Positions 50,714 through 59,416 of a DNA stretch of 64,000 bases are shown one piece after another. Every line of letters begins with the position of its first letter. The first letter of the stretch is position 1. Under the pieces are notes generated by a model, which ran no database searches, was not told where the DNA came from, and was given only the letters and a program-made list of their open reading frames with translations. Origin of the DNA: Cohnella terricola (GTDB lineage Bacteria > Bacillota > Bacilli > Paenibacillales > Paenibacillaceae). The stretch spans positions 28,320-92,319 of the forward strand of contig NZ_VNJJ01000017.1 in assembly GCF_007786475.1 (NCBI RefSeq), given 5' to 3'. Both the position numbers and the translations under genes were made by a program.

Positions 50714-51496
50714 ATGTCGGACAATTGGAATACTTACTTAACAGTCATTGATAACAAACCAGCTTCATTTATGTTGGATATGGAACCTTGGAAAGATGGT
50801 TCCAATGAAATGTTCGTCTACTTGTATCGGCTCAGTGTTACATTGAATGAACCGAATGAAAATGGATTAACTTGCGATAAAGAAGCAACCAAATTGTATG
50901 AGATTGAGGATTCAATTCATGATGCCTTGGATAGTCATTATATGTTTGTCGGAAGGATCACCACGAACGGCAGGAGAGATTTTTATTACTATACGGACGT
51001 TATAGAGGCTAGCAAATTGGAACATCTTGCCGAAACAAATCTTGAAAATTATTCTTATCACTTCAGCCGAATTGAAGAGCAGAACCCAGGGGCCTTCTAT
51101 TATGAGTTTTTATATCCCCAAAAATCCGAAATGCAGAGAATGATTAACAGACAGATCGTTAATAAACTTAATGAACTTGGAGACATCTTGGACAAACCTA
51201 GAACCGTTAATCATTGGATCTACTTCAACTCATCTGAGTCTAGTCATCTTTTCATGGAGAAAGTTCAAAAGGATGGATTTTTGATTGAGGATCAGGACTC
51301 ACAAGATGTTAAGATCAGGTTGAGAATATCAAGAAACGACTGTGTTGATTTTCACTCTATCGGCGATGTAACTGATTATTTAGTAAATGCGGCACAAGAA
51401 TTTCATGGGGAATATGATGGCTGGGAGACGAAAGTCTTTAAAGAACCGGAAAGCCTCTTCAGCGGATTGAAAAGGATTTTTAAGCGGGGAAAGTAA
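50714..51496 (+). CDS. DUF695 + RraB-like domain protein
   Basis: 260 aa, AAGGCGGTG upstream. N-terminal DUF695: NWNTYLTVIDNKPASFMLDM, FVGRITTNGRRDFYYYTDVI. C-terminal half LGDILDKPRTVNHWIYFNSS, FMEKVQKDGFLIEDQD looks like the ribonuclease E inhibitor RraB fold. This architecture is known in many bacteria, including some lacking RNase E. Function unknown. Confidence 0.83.
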   Translation: MSDNWNTYLTVIDNKPASFMLDMEPWKDGSNEMFVYLYRLSVTLNEPNENGLTCDKEATKLYEIEDSIHDALDSHYMFVGRITTNGRRDFYYYTDVIEASKLEHLAETNLENYSYHFSRIEEQNPGAFYYEFLYPQKSEMQRMINRQIVNKLNELGDILDKPRTVNHWIYFNSSESSHLFMEKVQKDGFLIEDQDSQDVKIRLRISRNDCVDFHSIGDVTDYLVNAAQEFHGEYDGWETKVFKEPESLFSGLKRIFKRGK

Positions 51497-51514
51497 CATT
51501 AAAGATCTGACGAG

Positions 51515-51645
51515 ATATTTGAGGATGAATCGGGACTTTCGCCCATTGGGCGTCAGATGTATAATCATGGAAGATGACTCAGACAGCAAACGACCCGGCC
51601 TAAGATAGGAGCTATCTTTGGCCGGGTTGTGTCGTATTTATAGAT
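51515..51645 (+). repeat. Type II attC-like remnant
   Basis: GTCAGATGTATAATCATGGAAG, CTCAGACAGCAAACGACCC, the inner hairpin GGCCTAAGATAG...CTATCTTTGGCC, then GTCGTATTTATAG: the L' is altered and GTTA is absent. The last recognisable site of array 2. Confidence 0.5.
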
Positions 51646-51663
51646 GCGGAGGCGCAATCAAAT

Positions 51664-52092
51664 ATGGCAAATAAAAGAGGAGACAAATTGAACGGTCATG
51701 AACAAGTCGCTGAATTTATGAACAAGCTTGAACATCCATTTAAAAAAGAAATCGAAGAGGTCCGAACCATCATACTCAGTGCTAACAATCAACTTACCGA
51801 GTATATTAAATGGAACGCTCCGAGCTTCTGTTTAGATAATGAAGACAGGATCACATTCAACTTACGTGGCAATGGGTATTTTCAACTTATCTTTCATTGC
51901 GGATCCAAGGTAAGAAAATACGAAAGCAATGAACCGTTATTTCATGATGATACTGGTCTATTGGAATGGCTCGCAAATGACAGAGCAACGGTGAAGTTTC
52001 GGGACATAAACGATGTAATTGAGAAGCAAGAAAAGCTAATACGGCTAGTAAACCGATGGTTAGAAGTTACAGTTGAAAGGAGATTTCAATGA
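51664..52092 (+). CDS. DUF1801 family protein
   Basis: 142 aa. KEIEEVRTIILSANNQLTEY, IKWNAPSFCLDNEDRITFNL, LIFHCGSKVRK, and DRATVKFRDINDVIEKQEKL form the DUF1801 (YdhG-like) fold. Overlaps the next gene by 4 nt (ATGA). Function unknown. Confidence 0.88.
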   Translation: MANKRGDKLNGHEQVAEFMNKLEHPFKKEIEEVRTIILSANNQLTEYIKWNAPSFCLDNEDRITFNLRGNGYFQLIFHCGSKVRKYESNEPLFHDDTGLLEWLANDRATVKFRDINDVIEKQEKLIRLVNRWLEVTVERRFQ

Positions 52093-52580
52093 AGGTAAAG
52101 CTTGATCCAAAGGATTATGAAAGTCATGAAATAAGCTGGTTATGCATTAAGCCAATGTTAATAGCTGTTCGAGGGAAGGATCTCCAAACTAAATTAGAAA
52201 TGTACAACCAACTAAACGAAGGTCAGCAGGGGTTGTTTTTATTCTATTCATTTCATAACCATACGAAGACAATTGCCGAGTTTTATTGGTTTTCCGCCTA
52301 CAATATTAATGAATTGAAGTCGTGGAAGGGAATTAGGAAAGGGGTTTTATTTTTTAAGGACTTCAAATTGGCTGATCGGTTAGATGAAATCGAAAAGTTC
52401 ATTGCATCTCAAAGTAAGCTAAACAGGACAATAAGCCCAACCGACCTAGAAAATGATCGCAAATTGTTCGATGAAGTAAAAATCCTACACGAGAAATATA
52501 CAAAAGACGCAGAGCTTACGATTCAACTGATGAACGAGTGGGTTTTAGCTAATAAGTCAGAGTTTATTGACAATGGATGA
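52089..52580 (+). CDS. Hypothetical protein coupled to DUF1801
   Basis: 163 aa, AAAGGAG upstream. SHEISWLCIKPMLIAVRGKD, LNEGQQGLFLFYSFHNHTKT, EFYWFSAYNINELKSWKGIR, then helical KLFDEVKILHEKYTKDAELT. Not recognised. Translationally coupled to the DUF1801 protein, so the two may act together. Confidence 0.7.
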   Translation: MKVKLDPKDYESHEISWLCIKPMLIAVRGKDLQTKLEMYNQLNEGQQGLFLFYSFHNHTKTIAEFYWFSAYNINELKSWKGIRKGVLFFKDFKLADRLDEIEKFIASQSKLNRTISPTDLENDRKLFDEVKILHEKYTKDAELTIQLMNEWVLANKSEFIDNG

Positions 52581-52589
52581 GGGAGCGCC

Positions 52590-53027
52590 ATGATGACCAA
52601 TCTAGATGATATCGTGGAAGCACGTATTTGTAAGTTTGAATCACTAGTACTTATTGGGTTTAGCGGCCAAAGCATGGAAGAAGAGGATACGGTATTTCGA
52701 AAGCTGAATGAACGAATGAATGAAATAGCAAATGCTAAAAGTCATGTTCAATACCTCGTCGTGTCGGGTAAGAATCCTATCCCATTCGTTGGAATCGAAG
52801 TGACGGCCTCCGGCAATGTTCCTAACGGAATGAATGTTATGATAATTCCGGTAGGAGAATACGTTGTATTTAAGTTTAAGAAAGAGCATATAGGTGAATT
52901 CTGGAGTCATGTATGCACAATCGACAACCAACAAAAATATCGTATCGATCTTTCGAAACCACGGTTCGAGATCTTTAAGCCCGAACTGCAAGGTTCTGAA
53001 TTTATTGAGTGGTATATACCTACTTAG
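52590..53027 (+). CDS. GyrI-like effector-binding domain protein
   Basis: 145 aa. ICKFESLVLIGFSGQSMEEE, PFVGIEVTASGNVPNGMNVM, IIPVGEYVVFKFKKEHIGEF and RFEIFKPELQGSEFIEWYIP: a full GyrI/AraC effector-binding domain without HTH. Third copy of this fold in the window (also 3340 and 3935). Confidence 0.85.
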   Translation: MMTNLDDIVEARICKFESLVLIGFSGQSMEEEDTVFRKLNERMNEIANAKSHVQYLVVSGKNPIPFVGIEVTASGNVPNGMNVMIIPVGEYVVFKFKKEHIGEFWSHVCTIDNQQKYRIDLSKPRFEIFKPELQGSEFIEWYIPT

Positions 53028-53113
53028 GTGTTTGAATCGGAAGCAGGAACTAGGTAACGAAAGTAGATCATAACAGATAAAATGAAGAGCCGAGAATAAA
53101 AGGAGCGATTTCT

Positions 53114-53659
53114 ATGGATAAGAGGTACCCGATTGGCAGATTTGATTACTCTGGAAAAGTTTCATCCACCCAAAGGGAAATTTGGATCAACGAGATTGAG
53201 GAGTTCCCTTCAAAACTGAAGGAAGCCGTGAATGATTTATCGGAAGACCAATTAGATCTGAGATATCGTGATGGCGGATGGACAATACGACAAGTTGTTC
53301 ACCATCTTGCGGATAGTCATATGAATAGCATGATTAGATTTAAGCTTGCCCTGACGGAAGAAACCCCTACCATTAAACCTTATGATGAAAAACAGTGGGC
53401 CGAACTTCAAGATTCAACGAATGCCGATATTCATCTATCCGTCATGCTGTTAGAAGCTTTACATAGCAAATGGGTGTTTCTATTGAGATCAATGACGGAA
53501 TCGGATTATCAAAAACAATTCTACCACCCCGCATACGATAAAATGCAATCGCTTGAGTATACTCTTGGACAGTATGTTTGGCACGGTAAGCATCACATAG
53601 CTCATATTTCAACCGCCTTCGGGGGTGAACGACAACATGATCTCGATTCAACAAGTTGA
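53114..53659 (+). CDS. BstA/YfiT-like bacillithiol transferase (DinB superfamily)
   Basis: 181 aa, AAAGGAG upstream. YPIGRFDYSGKVSSTQREIW, GGWTIRQVVHHLADSHMNSM (His63/His64 and His69), KPYDEKQWAELQDS, and VWHGKHHIAHIST (C-terminal metal His pair) closely follow the YfiT/BstA pattern. BstA conjugates bacillithiol to electrophiles. Overlaps the next GNAT gene by 23 nt. Confidence 0.88.
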   Translation: MDKRYPIGRFDYSGKVSSTQREIWINEIEEFPSKLKEAVNDLSEDQLDLRYRDGGWTIRQVVHHLADSHMNSMIRFKLALTEETPTIKPYDEKQWAELQDSTNADIHLSVMLLEALHSKWVFLLRSMTESDYQKQFYHPAYDKMQSLEYTLGQYVWHGKHHIAHISTAFGGERQHDLDSTS

Positions 53660-54146
53660 ATACGAACAAAAATCTACTTTACGAAATCTTCTACAATTGT
53701 ATAAATATGATTTTAGCGAGTTTGATTCAGAAGATGATATAAACCCCAGTGGCTTATACGAATACATGTACTTAGATCATTATTGGACGGAAAATGGCAG
53801 ATATCCATTCTTCATCAAGGTAAACCATAAGCTGGCGGGGTTTGCTCTTGTTAGAACTTTCGGGACAAATGAAAATGAAACGAATCCATTCATCTATTCG
53901 ATAGCAGAATTCTTCGTCATGAAGAAATATAGAAAGTTAAAAGTCGGACAAACCGTTGCCTTCGAACTGTTTAATAGATTCCCCGGTTGCTGGAAGGTCG
54001 CTCAAATAGAAGAGAACGAGCCGGCACAGGCTTTTTGGAGAAAGACGATTGATCGATATACGAACGGAAGATACAAAGAAATACGAGAAGATGATTGGGA
54101 GGGTCCAATTCAAACATTTTCGTCAAACATGGAGGATAACGCATGA
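53637..54146 (+). CDS. GNAT-family N-acetyltransferase
   Basis: 169 aa from the ATG at 53637 (GGGGGTG upstream; GTG at 53625 is the alternative). LLQLYKYDFSEFDSEDDINP, FFIKVNHKLAGFALVRTFG, YSIAEFFVMKKYRKLKVGQT, WKVAQIEENEPAQAFWRKTI. The acetyl-CoA loop RKLKVGQT deviates from Q/RxxGxG/A but keeps the shape. Coupled upstream and downstream. Confidence 0.88.
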   Translation: MISIQQVEYEQKSTLRNLLQLYKYDFSEFDSEDDINPSGLYEYMYLDHYWTENGRYPFFIKVNHKLAGFALVRTFGTNENETNPFIYSIAEFFVMKKYRKLKVGQTVAFELFNRFPGCWKVAQIEENEPAQAFWRKTIDRYTNGRYKEIREDDWEGPIQTFSSNMEDNA

Positions 54147-54649
54147 AAAAGTTTATCAAGCAATGGATACCTAGCTTCGCAATTGCTTTGTTGCTTTCAC
54201 TATTCATTAAAACCTATGTCGCAGATGCCATGAGAGTCCCAACAGGATCGATGATCCCGACCATACAAATACACGACCGCATCGTTGTCGGAAAAATGAT
54301 GTGGATGACAAAATTAGATCATGGTGACATCGTTGTATTTCATCCGCCTGTTGCAGGGGAAACGAATTCAAGATTCGTTAAGAGATTGATCGGGTTGCCG
54401 GGCGATGTTATTGAAATTAAAGACGGAGTTCTGTTTAGGAATCAAGAAAAGATCGATGAACCTTATATTAAGGAAAAGATGAATTATTCTTATGGACCGA
54501 CTCAGGTTCCGGATAACAGCTATTTCTTTTTGGGCGACAATCGGAATCTCAGCTTTGACTCGCACGCATGGGAGACTCCGTTTGTAGACAGAGATCAACT
54601 AATAGGTAAAGTTATTTTTGATATTCCGACACACTTGCTGTTCAGATAA
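54143..54649 (+). CDS. Type I signal peptidase (S26A)
   Basis: 168 aa, ATGA overlap with the GNAT gene. N-terminal membrane anchor IPSFAIALLLSLFIKTYVAD (9-28), catalytic Ser36 in VPTGSMIPTI, Lys80 in SRFVKRLIGLPGD, and YFFLGDNRNLSFDS box D/E. Cleaves signal peptides on the outer membrane face. An accessory copy inside a run of unrelated small genes. Confidence 0.93.
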   Translation: MKKFIKQWIPSFAIALLLSLFIKTYVADAMRVPTGSMIPTIQIHDRIVVGKMMWMTKLDHGDIVVFHPPVAGETNSRFVKRLIGLPGDVIEIKDGVLFRNQEKIDEPYIKEKMNYSYGPTQVPDNSYFFLGDNRNLSFDSHAWETPFVDRDQLIGKVIFDIPTHLLFR

Positions 54650-54678
54650 TTCGATAAATGAATTCAGGGGGTCATCCA

Positions 54679-55119
54679 ATGGATAAGAAATTTGCATTTT
54701 CGCGAATCGGCTATGTATACGCTCCAACAACCCGCATCGATGAGTCCATTACATGGTACACTGAGCATTTGGAATTCAAGTTAATGCAAAAGTTTCAAGA
54801 CCGCGGTTCTTTCATAGCCGTTCTGCATCACCCTCACATTAACTCGATTGCACTTGTGCTCACTGAAACAAGTGTCAAGCAGCCCTTGGAGATCAACAGA
54901 AATGGGAGTCCCTTTCCGATTATGGCGATGAATTGTCCAGATATTGAATATACGTATCAGTTGCTTAAAGGCAAAGGAGTAACAGTCGACGAGTTACATA
55001 CTCTTGGAGCGGGTGAAGCGAAGTATTTTTACTTCAGAGATAATGAAGGAAATTTGCTAGAAGCAGCGTGGTCGAAATGGGACCCAAAAGACGAGATAAA
55101 GGAAAACTTTTTGAAGTAA
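54679..55119 (+). CDS. VOC (glyoxalase) family protein
   Basis: 146 aa from the ATG at 54679 (GGGGG upstream). FSRIGYVYAPTTRIDESITW, FIAVLHHPHINSIALVLTET, PFPIMAMNCPDIEYTYQLLK, EAKYFYFRDNEGNLLEAAWS with the likely metal Glu in LLEAAW. Ligand unknown. Confidence 0.88.
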   Translation: MDKKFAFSRIGYVYAPTTRIDESITWYTEHLEFKLMQKFQDRGSFIAVLHHPHINSIALVLTETSVKQPLEINRNGSPFPIMAMNCPDIEYTYQLLKGKGVTVDELHTLGAGEAKYFYFRDNEGNLLEAAWSKWDPKDEIKENFLK

Positions 55120-55242
55120 ACGTTAAGGACTGACAAAGGATTTGAAATTCATTAATAATCTTGCGAATTGGTATATCTAACTATGAGTAGCAGTCGCGAT
55201 AATGATTCCTAATCAAAACAGTCTAGAGGTTGGAGAGAAACT

Positions 55243-55659
55243 ATGAAGAAGATGAGCTTCTTTTGTTGTGTGTCCGCAATATTACTTCTCTCAGCCTGCA
55301 CCGATCCTAAAATAAATCAAGGTCCGACTCTTACAATAGAAAGACATGATCCACTGCATAAAATGGGTGATCAAGCGGTCTTCATTCAGACAATTGAAGA
55401 TATAAAGCAAATAGAAAAGCTGATACAACTCATTAATGATCTTCCAGAATTCCCGGAGGGTATGCAACATTGCCCACTAGACAACGGTGTCAATTATGAT
55501 TTGAAATTCAACCATATTTATAGTGAGAATGAAGTGAACGTCAAAGCGACAGGATGCCAAGGGGTTAGAGTAAATAACAAGGAATATTGGGGACTCGAAC
55601 CGCAGGGAAACGGGTTTGGCCCATTTTTTCAAAGCTTGCTTAAAGGAGAAAGTAGATAA
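55243..55659 (+). CDS. Lipoprotein of unknown function
   Basis: 138 aa, GAGAG upstream. Lipobox LLSAC with Cys19. LTIERHDPLHKMGDQAVFIQ, ELIQ-like KQIEKLIQLINDLPEF, CPLDNGVNYDLKFNHIY, VNVKATGCQGVRVNNKEYWG. Three mature Cys. The layout is seen in small Bacillus/Paenibacillus lipoproteins without a known role. Confidence 0.72.
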   Translation: MKKMSFFCCVSAILLLSACTDPKINQGPTLTIERHDPLHKMGDQAVFIQTIEDIKQIEKLIQLINDLPEFPEGMQHCPLDNGVNYDLKFNHIYSENEVNVKATGCQGVRVNNKEYWGLEPQGNGFGPFFQSLLKGESR

Positions 55660-55661
55660 AA

Positions 55662-56093
55662 ATGAAAGCACCTATTTTTTTCGGATCGGTTCATCTTCTT
55701 ATGTATCGGAATGATCAGGTTTTGCTATTGAAAAGAAAGAATACTGGATTCGAAGATGGCAAGTGGAGCGTTGTAGCCGGAAGAATCGACGGCGGGGAAG
55801 AAGTAATCGCAGCCGCGATTAGGGAAGCGAAAGAAGAAGCCGGAATAGATATCGATCCAGATCATTTGAAAATTGTTGGCGTCACGCATAGAAAGAACAA
55901 AAACTCCGAGTGGATAGATTTTTATCTTGCCGTGCAAGAATGGAAAGGAACAATCATCAACGCCGAACCTCATAAATGTGAAGAACTTAAGTGGTTCGAT
56001 GTTAATGGTTTGCCTGAAAACATGATTGCATATGTAAGAAAAGCGGTAGAAAAAAACCATAAAGAACTATGGTTCGAAAGCGTCGGATGGTAA
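55662..56093 (+). CDS. NUDIX hydrolase
   Basis: 143 aa, AAAGGAG upstream. NUDIX box: GRIDGGEEVIAAAIREAKEE followed by AGI (about residues 39-61), with the REAKEEAG metal-binding core. VHLLMYRNDQVLLLKRKN at the N-terminus is MutT-like. Hydrolyses a nucleoside diphosphate derivative. Starts 2 bp after the lipoprotein stop. Confidence 0.92.
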   Translation: MKAPIFFGSVHLLMYRNDQVLLLKRKNTGFEDGKWSVVAGRIDGGEEVIAAAIREAKEEAGIDIDPDHLKIVGVTHRKNKNSEWIDFYLAVQEWKGTIINAEPHKCEELKWFDVNGLPENMIAYVRKAVEKNHKELWFESVGW

Positions 56094-56132
56094 AGTCATT
56101 TCAAATTGGTGATAAACGATGGAGGGAAGCTC

Positions 56133-56555
56133 ATGGAATTAAAATACAATGACTATCTGATTAGCGACGATAAGTCAAAGATATGTGTCGAGGAAGTCAT
56201 CGAGATGCTGTCCAGTAGTTATTGGGCCAATACAAGGCCGATTGAACGGACGAAAAAAGCCATAGAAACTTCGTATTGCCTCGGCGTTTTTCATCATGAG
56301 AAACAAATAGGATTCGCGCGAGTGATTACGGACTGGGCCACTTTTTATTATTTGTGCGACGTCATTATTCATGAGTCACACAGGGGGAAGGGAATAGGGA
56401 AGAAACTCGTCGAGACCATCATCCATGCAGAGGAGCTTGAAGGAATATTGGGACTATTAGGGACGAAGGACGCCCATGAGTTGTACGCGAAGTATGGTTT
56501 TATCAAGGATGGAGAACGTTTTATGAGACTGCCTCCCAAATGGATTAATCAATGA
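56133..56555 (+). CDS. GNAT-family N-acetyltransferase
   Basis: 140 aa from the ATG at 56133 (GGAGGG). SSSYWANTRPIERTKKAIET, FHHEKQIGFARVITDWATFY, YLCDVIIHESHRGKGIGKKL (acetyl-CoA loop RGKGIG), HELYAKYGFIKDGERFMRLP. It matches the YjgM/PaiA-like short GNAT group. Confidence 0.9.
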   Translation: MELKYNDYLISDDKSKICVEEVIEMLSSSYWANTRPIERTKKAIETSYCLGVFHHEKQIGFARVITDWATFYYLCDVIIHESHRGKGIGKKLVETIIHAEELEGILGLLGTKDAHELYAKYGFIKDGERFMRLPPKWINQ

Positions 56556-56666
56556 GTTTTAATCGTAATTGCAAAGTACCCTTAATCGCTTCCCCCAATC
56601 TTGTCCATTAACGGTTCCTCGAACGAAAATAACGGAATGAGTCTATTTCTGCAAAAGGGTGAGAAT

Positions 56667-57149
56667 ATGGACATCTTTCTAGAAAAAGCCTCCGAGCTTG
56701 ATGCGGAATCTATATTCGATATTCAAATTGCTGCCTTCACGCCATTATTGAAGAAGTATAGAGACTATGAAACCAATCCTGCCAACGAAACGATAGATAG
56801 GGTGATCGCCAGAATCAACAATCCCGATGGGGGATTCTATAAAATCATGGCAAACCAAGTTCTTGCAGGAGCGATATGCATGTTCCGGCGTGATGAAGCC
56901 CATTATTGGATCAGCCCTATGTTTATTCGTCCTGAAAATCAAGGGAAAGGGATCGCCCAGCAAGCGATCTTTTTATTAGAACAAGCGTTTCCTCAGGCCA
57001 AGACTTGGGAATTAGCAACGATCTTAGAGGAGGAACGCAACTGTCATCTATACCGGAAAATGGGCTACTCCGAAACCGGAATTCGCAAGACAATCAATGA
57101 ATTTACGACACTGGTTTATTATAAAAAGGTTGTTCACAATGTCATATAA
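56667..57149 (+). CDS. GNAT-family N-acetyltransferase
   Basis: 160 aa from the ATG at 56667 (AAAGGGTG upstream; the frame is open back to 56601). AIFDIQ-like ESIFDIQIAAFTPLLKKYRD, HYWISPMFIRPENQGKGIAQ (loop NQGKGIA), ATILEEERNCHLYRKMGYSE. Acceptor unknown. Confidence 0.9.
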   Translation: MDIFLEKASELDAESIFDIQIAAFTPLLKKYRDYETNPANETIDRVIARINNPDGGFYKIMANQVLAGAICMFRRDEAHYWISPMFIRPENQGKGIAQQAIFLLEQAFPQAKTWELATILEEERNCHLYRKMGYSETGIRKTINEFTTLVYYKKVVHNVI

Positions 57150-57186
57150 GCGAAATCACTTAGAGGTTTTGTAAAGGAGAATCCGA

Positions 57187-57984
57187 ATGAATACGAAACC
57201 CATCATCGCTACCGGAAGAACAGCGGAAATCATCGAGTACGATAACGAACATGTACTAAAGTTATTCAGACCAGATCTGCCCGAGCATCTCGTCGAGATG
57301 GAATTTAACAATAGCAAAGCGGTCTATGAGACGGGTGTTCATTGTCCGGAACCGATAGAAATGAGAGAATATGGCGGCCGCAAAGGCATTTTGTACACAC
57401 GAATAAGCGGCAGCACCATGCTTCAAACTTTATTTCAAAATCCGTCCGTCTTGACCGAGGAAGCCCGGAAGTTTGCTGCCATCCACATCGATATCCATAA
57501 GAGATCTGTCGAGAAGGTTCCGGCTCAGAAAGAACGATTAGAGGAGCAAATCAAGCATGCACCGCTCATGACCGCCCAGGAAAAAGATCAGGTCGCCGAA
57601 AGGCTTCGTAAGCTTCGGAATGGAGACCAGCTTTGTCATGGGGACTTCCATCCGGATAATATCATTCATGGCGAATCAACGGACTGGGTCATCGACTGGA
57701 TGACCGCAACGAGGGGGAACCCGGCAGGTGATGTCGCTCGGACTTATCTCATGCTTAAATTCGGGCAAGTCGCGGAAGAAATGCCTCAGGACGTCCAAGC
57801 AATGGTTGCTCAGGTGAGAAACCGGATCCTGGAGATTTACTTGGAGGAGTATTTGAATCAATCCAGCGTCACGATGGATGACATCCGTGATTGGACCCTC
57901 CCCTTAGCGGCAGCGAGACTGGGAGAATGGATACCGAAAGAAGAGAAAAAACAACTTCTTGAATGGATCAGAAGCCATCTATAG
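57187..57984 (+). CDS. Aminoglycoside phosphotransferase (APH)-fold kinase
   Basis: 265 aa, AAAGGAG upstream. ATP lobe TGRTAEIIEYDNEHVLKLFR with the Lys in VLKLF, Brenner loop LCHGDFHPDNIIHG (catalytic Asp near 153), metal Asp in WVIDWMTATRGNPAGDVART. Small-molecule kinase; there is no evidence that it confers aminoglycoside resistance. Confidence 0.9.
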   Translation: MNTKPIIATGRTAEIIEYDNEHVLKLFRPDLPEHLVEMEFNNSKAVYETGVHCPEPIEMREYGGRKGILYTRISGSTMLQTLFQNPSVLTEEARKFAAIHIDIHKRSVEKVPAQKERLEEQIKHAPLMTAQEKDQVAERLRKLRNGDQLCHGDFHPDNIIHGESTDWVIDWMTATRGNPAGDVARTYLMLKFGQVAEEMPQDVQAMVAQVRNRILEIYLEEYLNQSSVTMDDIRDWTLPLAAARLGEWIPKEEKKQLLEWIRSHL

Positions 57985-58010
57985 GCATCATGGTGAAAGG
58001 GGATAGTGGT

Positions 58011-58631
58011 ATGAATATGGAAATCATCGGCGTACCTTCTAACTGGGGAACGGAGTTAAAGCAAAAACATATTACCGTTCTGGAACGAAATCATAGATTA
58101 GTCGTACTGTTTCCCGGCCGGAATTATCCATGCGAAATGCCAGCACTTTATTATGCCGGCAATACCGCTATTCAATATCAATACGACTTGCTCATTCTGG
58201 AATATGGTTATCAAGCCGCAAGAAGCCATCTTGACCTTCAAGACTTACCCCGGGTCATCGATGAATGCTCCGAATCGATCCAACGAATCGTTGATCGTTA
58301 CGACGAAGTCGTATTCATCAGCAAGAGCTTGGGGACCGTTGTCGCTGGCGAGGTTCATTGCAAGCTGCAAAGGCCTATCCGCCATCTCTTTTTGACCCCG
58401 CTGATCGAAACCATTCCGTTTATTAATCGATCATGCGGAATCGTGATTTACGGAAGCAACGATCCCTTTTTCAAGCCTGAAGATGCTGGGCGAATTGATC
58501 TGAGTGGGGACATTCGACGGATTGAAATTCCAAATGCGGATCATGCTTTTGAAACTGGAGACGTTCAAGAAAATATCGCCATTCTGCAACGTTTAGCGAA
58601 GACATATGGAGAATTTCTGTCATGGAATTGA
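58011..58631 (+). CDS. Alpha/beta hydrolase-fold protein
   Basis: 206 aa from the ATG at 58011 (AAAGGGG upstream). RLVVLFPGRNYPCEMPALYY, nucleophile elbow EVVFISKSLGTVVAG (SKSLGT), IYGSNDPFFKPEDA with Asp, NADHAFETGD with the likely His. It fits the small DUF1749/YhcB-type esterase-like group. Overlaps the next gene by 10 nt. Confidence 0.83.
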   Translation: MNMEIIGVPSNWGTELKQKHITVLERNHRLVVLFPGRNYPCEMPALYYAGNTAIQYQYDLLILEYGYQAARSHLDLQDLPRVIDECSESIQRIVDRYDEVVFISKSLGTVVAGEVHCKLQRPIRHLFLTPLIETIPFINRSCGIVIYGSNDPFFKPEDAGRIDLSGDIRRIEIPNADHAFETGDVQENIAILQRLAKTYGEFLSWN

Positions 58632-59383
58632 AGATCATGAGTCAATCCTTTGCCGTCATTTCCGATATTCATAGCAATAGTATGGCGTTAGAAGCCGTGC
58701 TGCAAGATATATCGCGACGAGGCATCAAGGTCATTGTTAATTTAGGAGATAGCTTATTTGGACCGATCGACCCGCTGGGAACTGCGAAGTTACTCATGAG
58801 CAACCCGAATATCGTTCATGTGATGGGCAATTGCGATCAACTTCTGCAGCAGGAAAATATCGACTCCCCGTCGTATCGGTTCGTTAAAAACCTAATCGGC
58901 CCCGAGATCGAGCATTGGATCGGTACTTTTAAGCGCACATGGACATTTGAAGATCTTTTGTTCTGTCATGGTACGCCTTATTCGAACGAACGCTATTTAC
59001 TCGAAGAAGTGGACGAAGCGGGAGTGCGATACAAGACCCCTGATCAACTAATCGCCGAGCTGCAAGAAATTCCGCAAAACTATATCTTCTGCGGGCATAG
59101 CCATGTATTTCAAATGATCTACTTGCCGGACGGCAAAACGATAGTCAATTCGGGAAGCGTAGGGCTGCCCGCGTATTATGAAGAAACGCCTTATCCGCAT
59201 GCGATGGAATCCCGTTCGCCTTACGCAAGCTATGTCATTGCCCATAAAGCCGCGGACAATCATTGGCGCATCGAACATATTATGCTTCCGTACGATTGGG
59301 ATAAAGCAAGCACGATCGCGCGGCAGAATAGGCGCGAGGATTATGCCTATCCCATCCAAACAGGAAGAGCGTTACTGCCGTAA
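58622..59383 (+). CDS. Metallophosphoesterase (YfcE-like)
   Basis: 253 aa. FAVISDIHSNSMALEAVLQD, NLGDSLFGPIDP, HVMGNCDQ, LFCHGTPYSNERYLLE, FCGHSHVFQM, NSGSVGLPAY give the full YfcE/MJ0936-type metal set. Cytosolic phosphodiesterase. An in-frame ATG at 58637 is an alternative start. Confidence 0.92.
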   Translation: MELKIMSQSFAVISDIHSNSMALEAVLQDISRRGIKVIVNLGDSLFGPIDPLGTAKLLMSNPNIVHVMGNCDQLLQQENIDSPSYRFVKNLIGPEIEHWIGTFKRTWTFEDLLFCHGTPYSNERYLLEEVDEAGVRYKTPDQLIAELQEIPQNYIFCGHSHVFQMIYLPDGKTIVNSGSVGLPAYYEETPYPHAMESRSPYASYVIAHKAADNHWRIEHIMLPYDWDKASTIARQNRREDYAYPIQTGRALLP

Positions 59384-59416
59384 CTGACAAAATCTCTACG
59401 GTGACGTTCGAACCGA

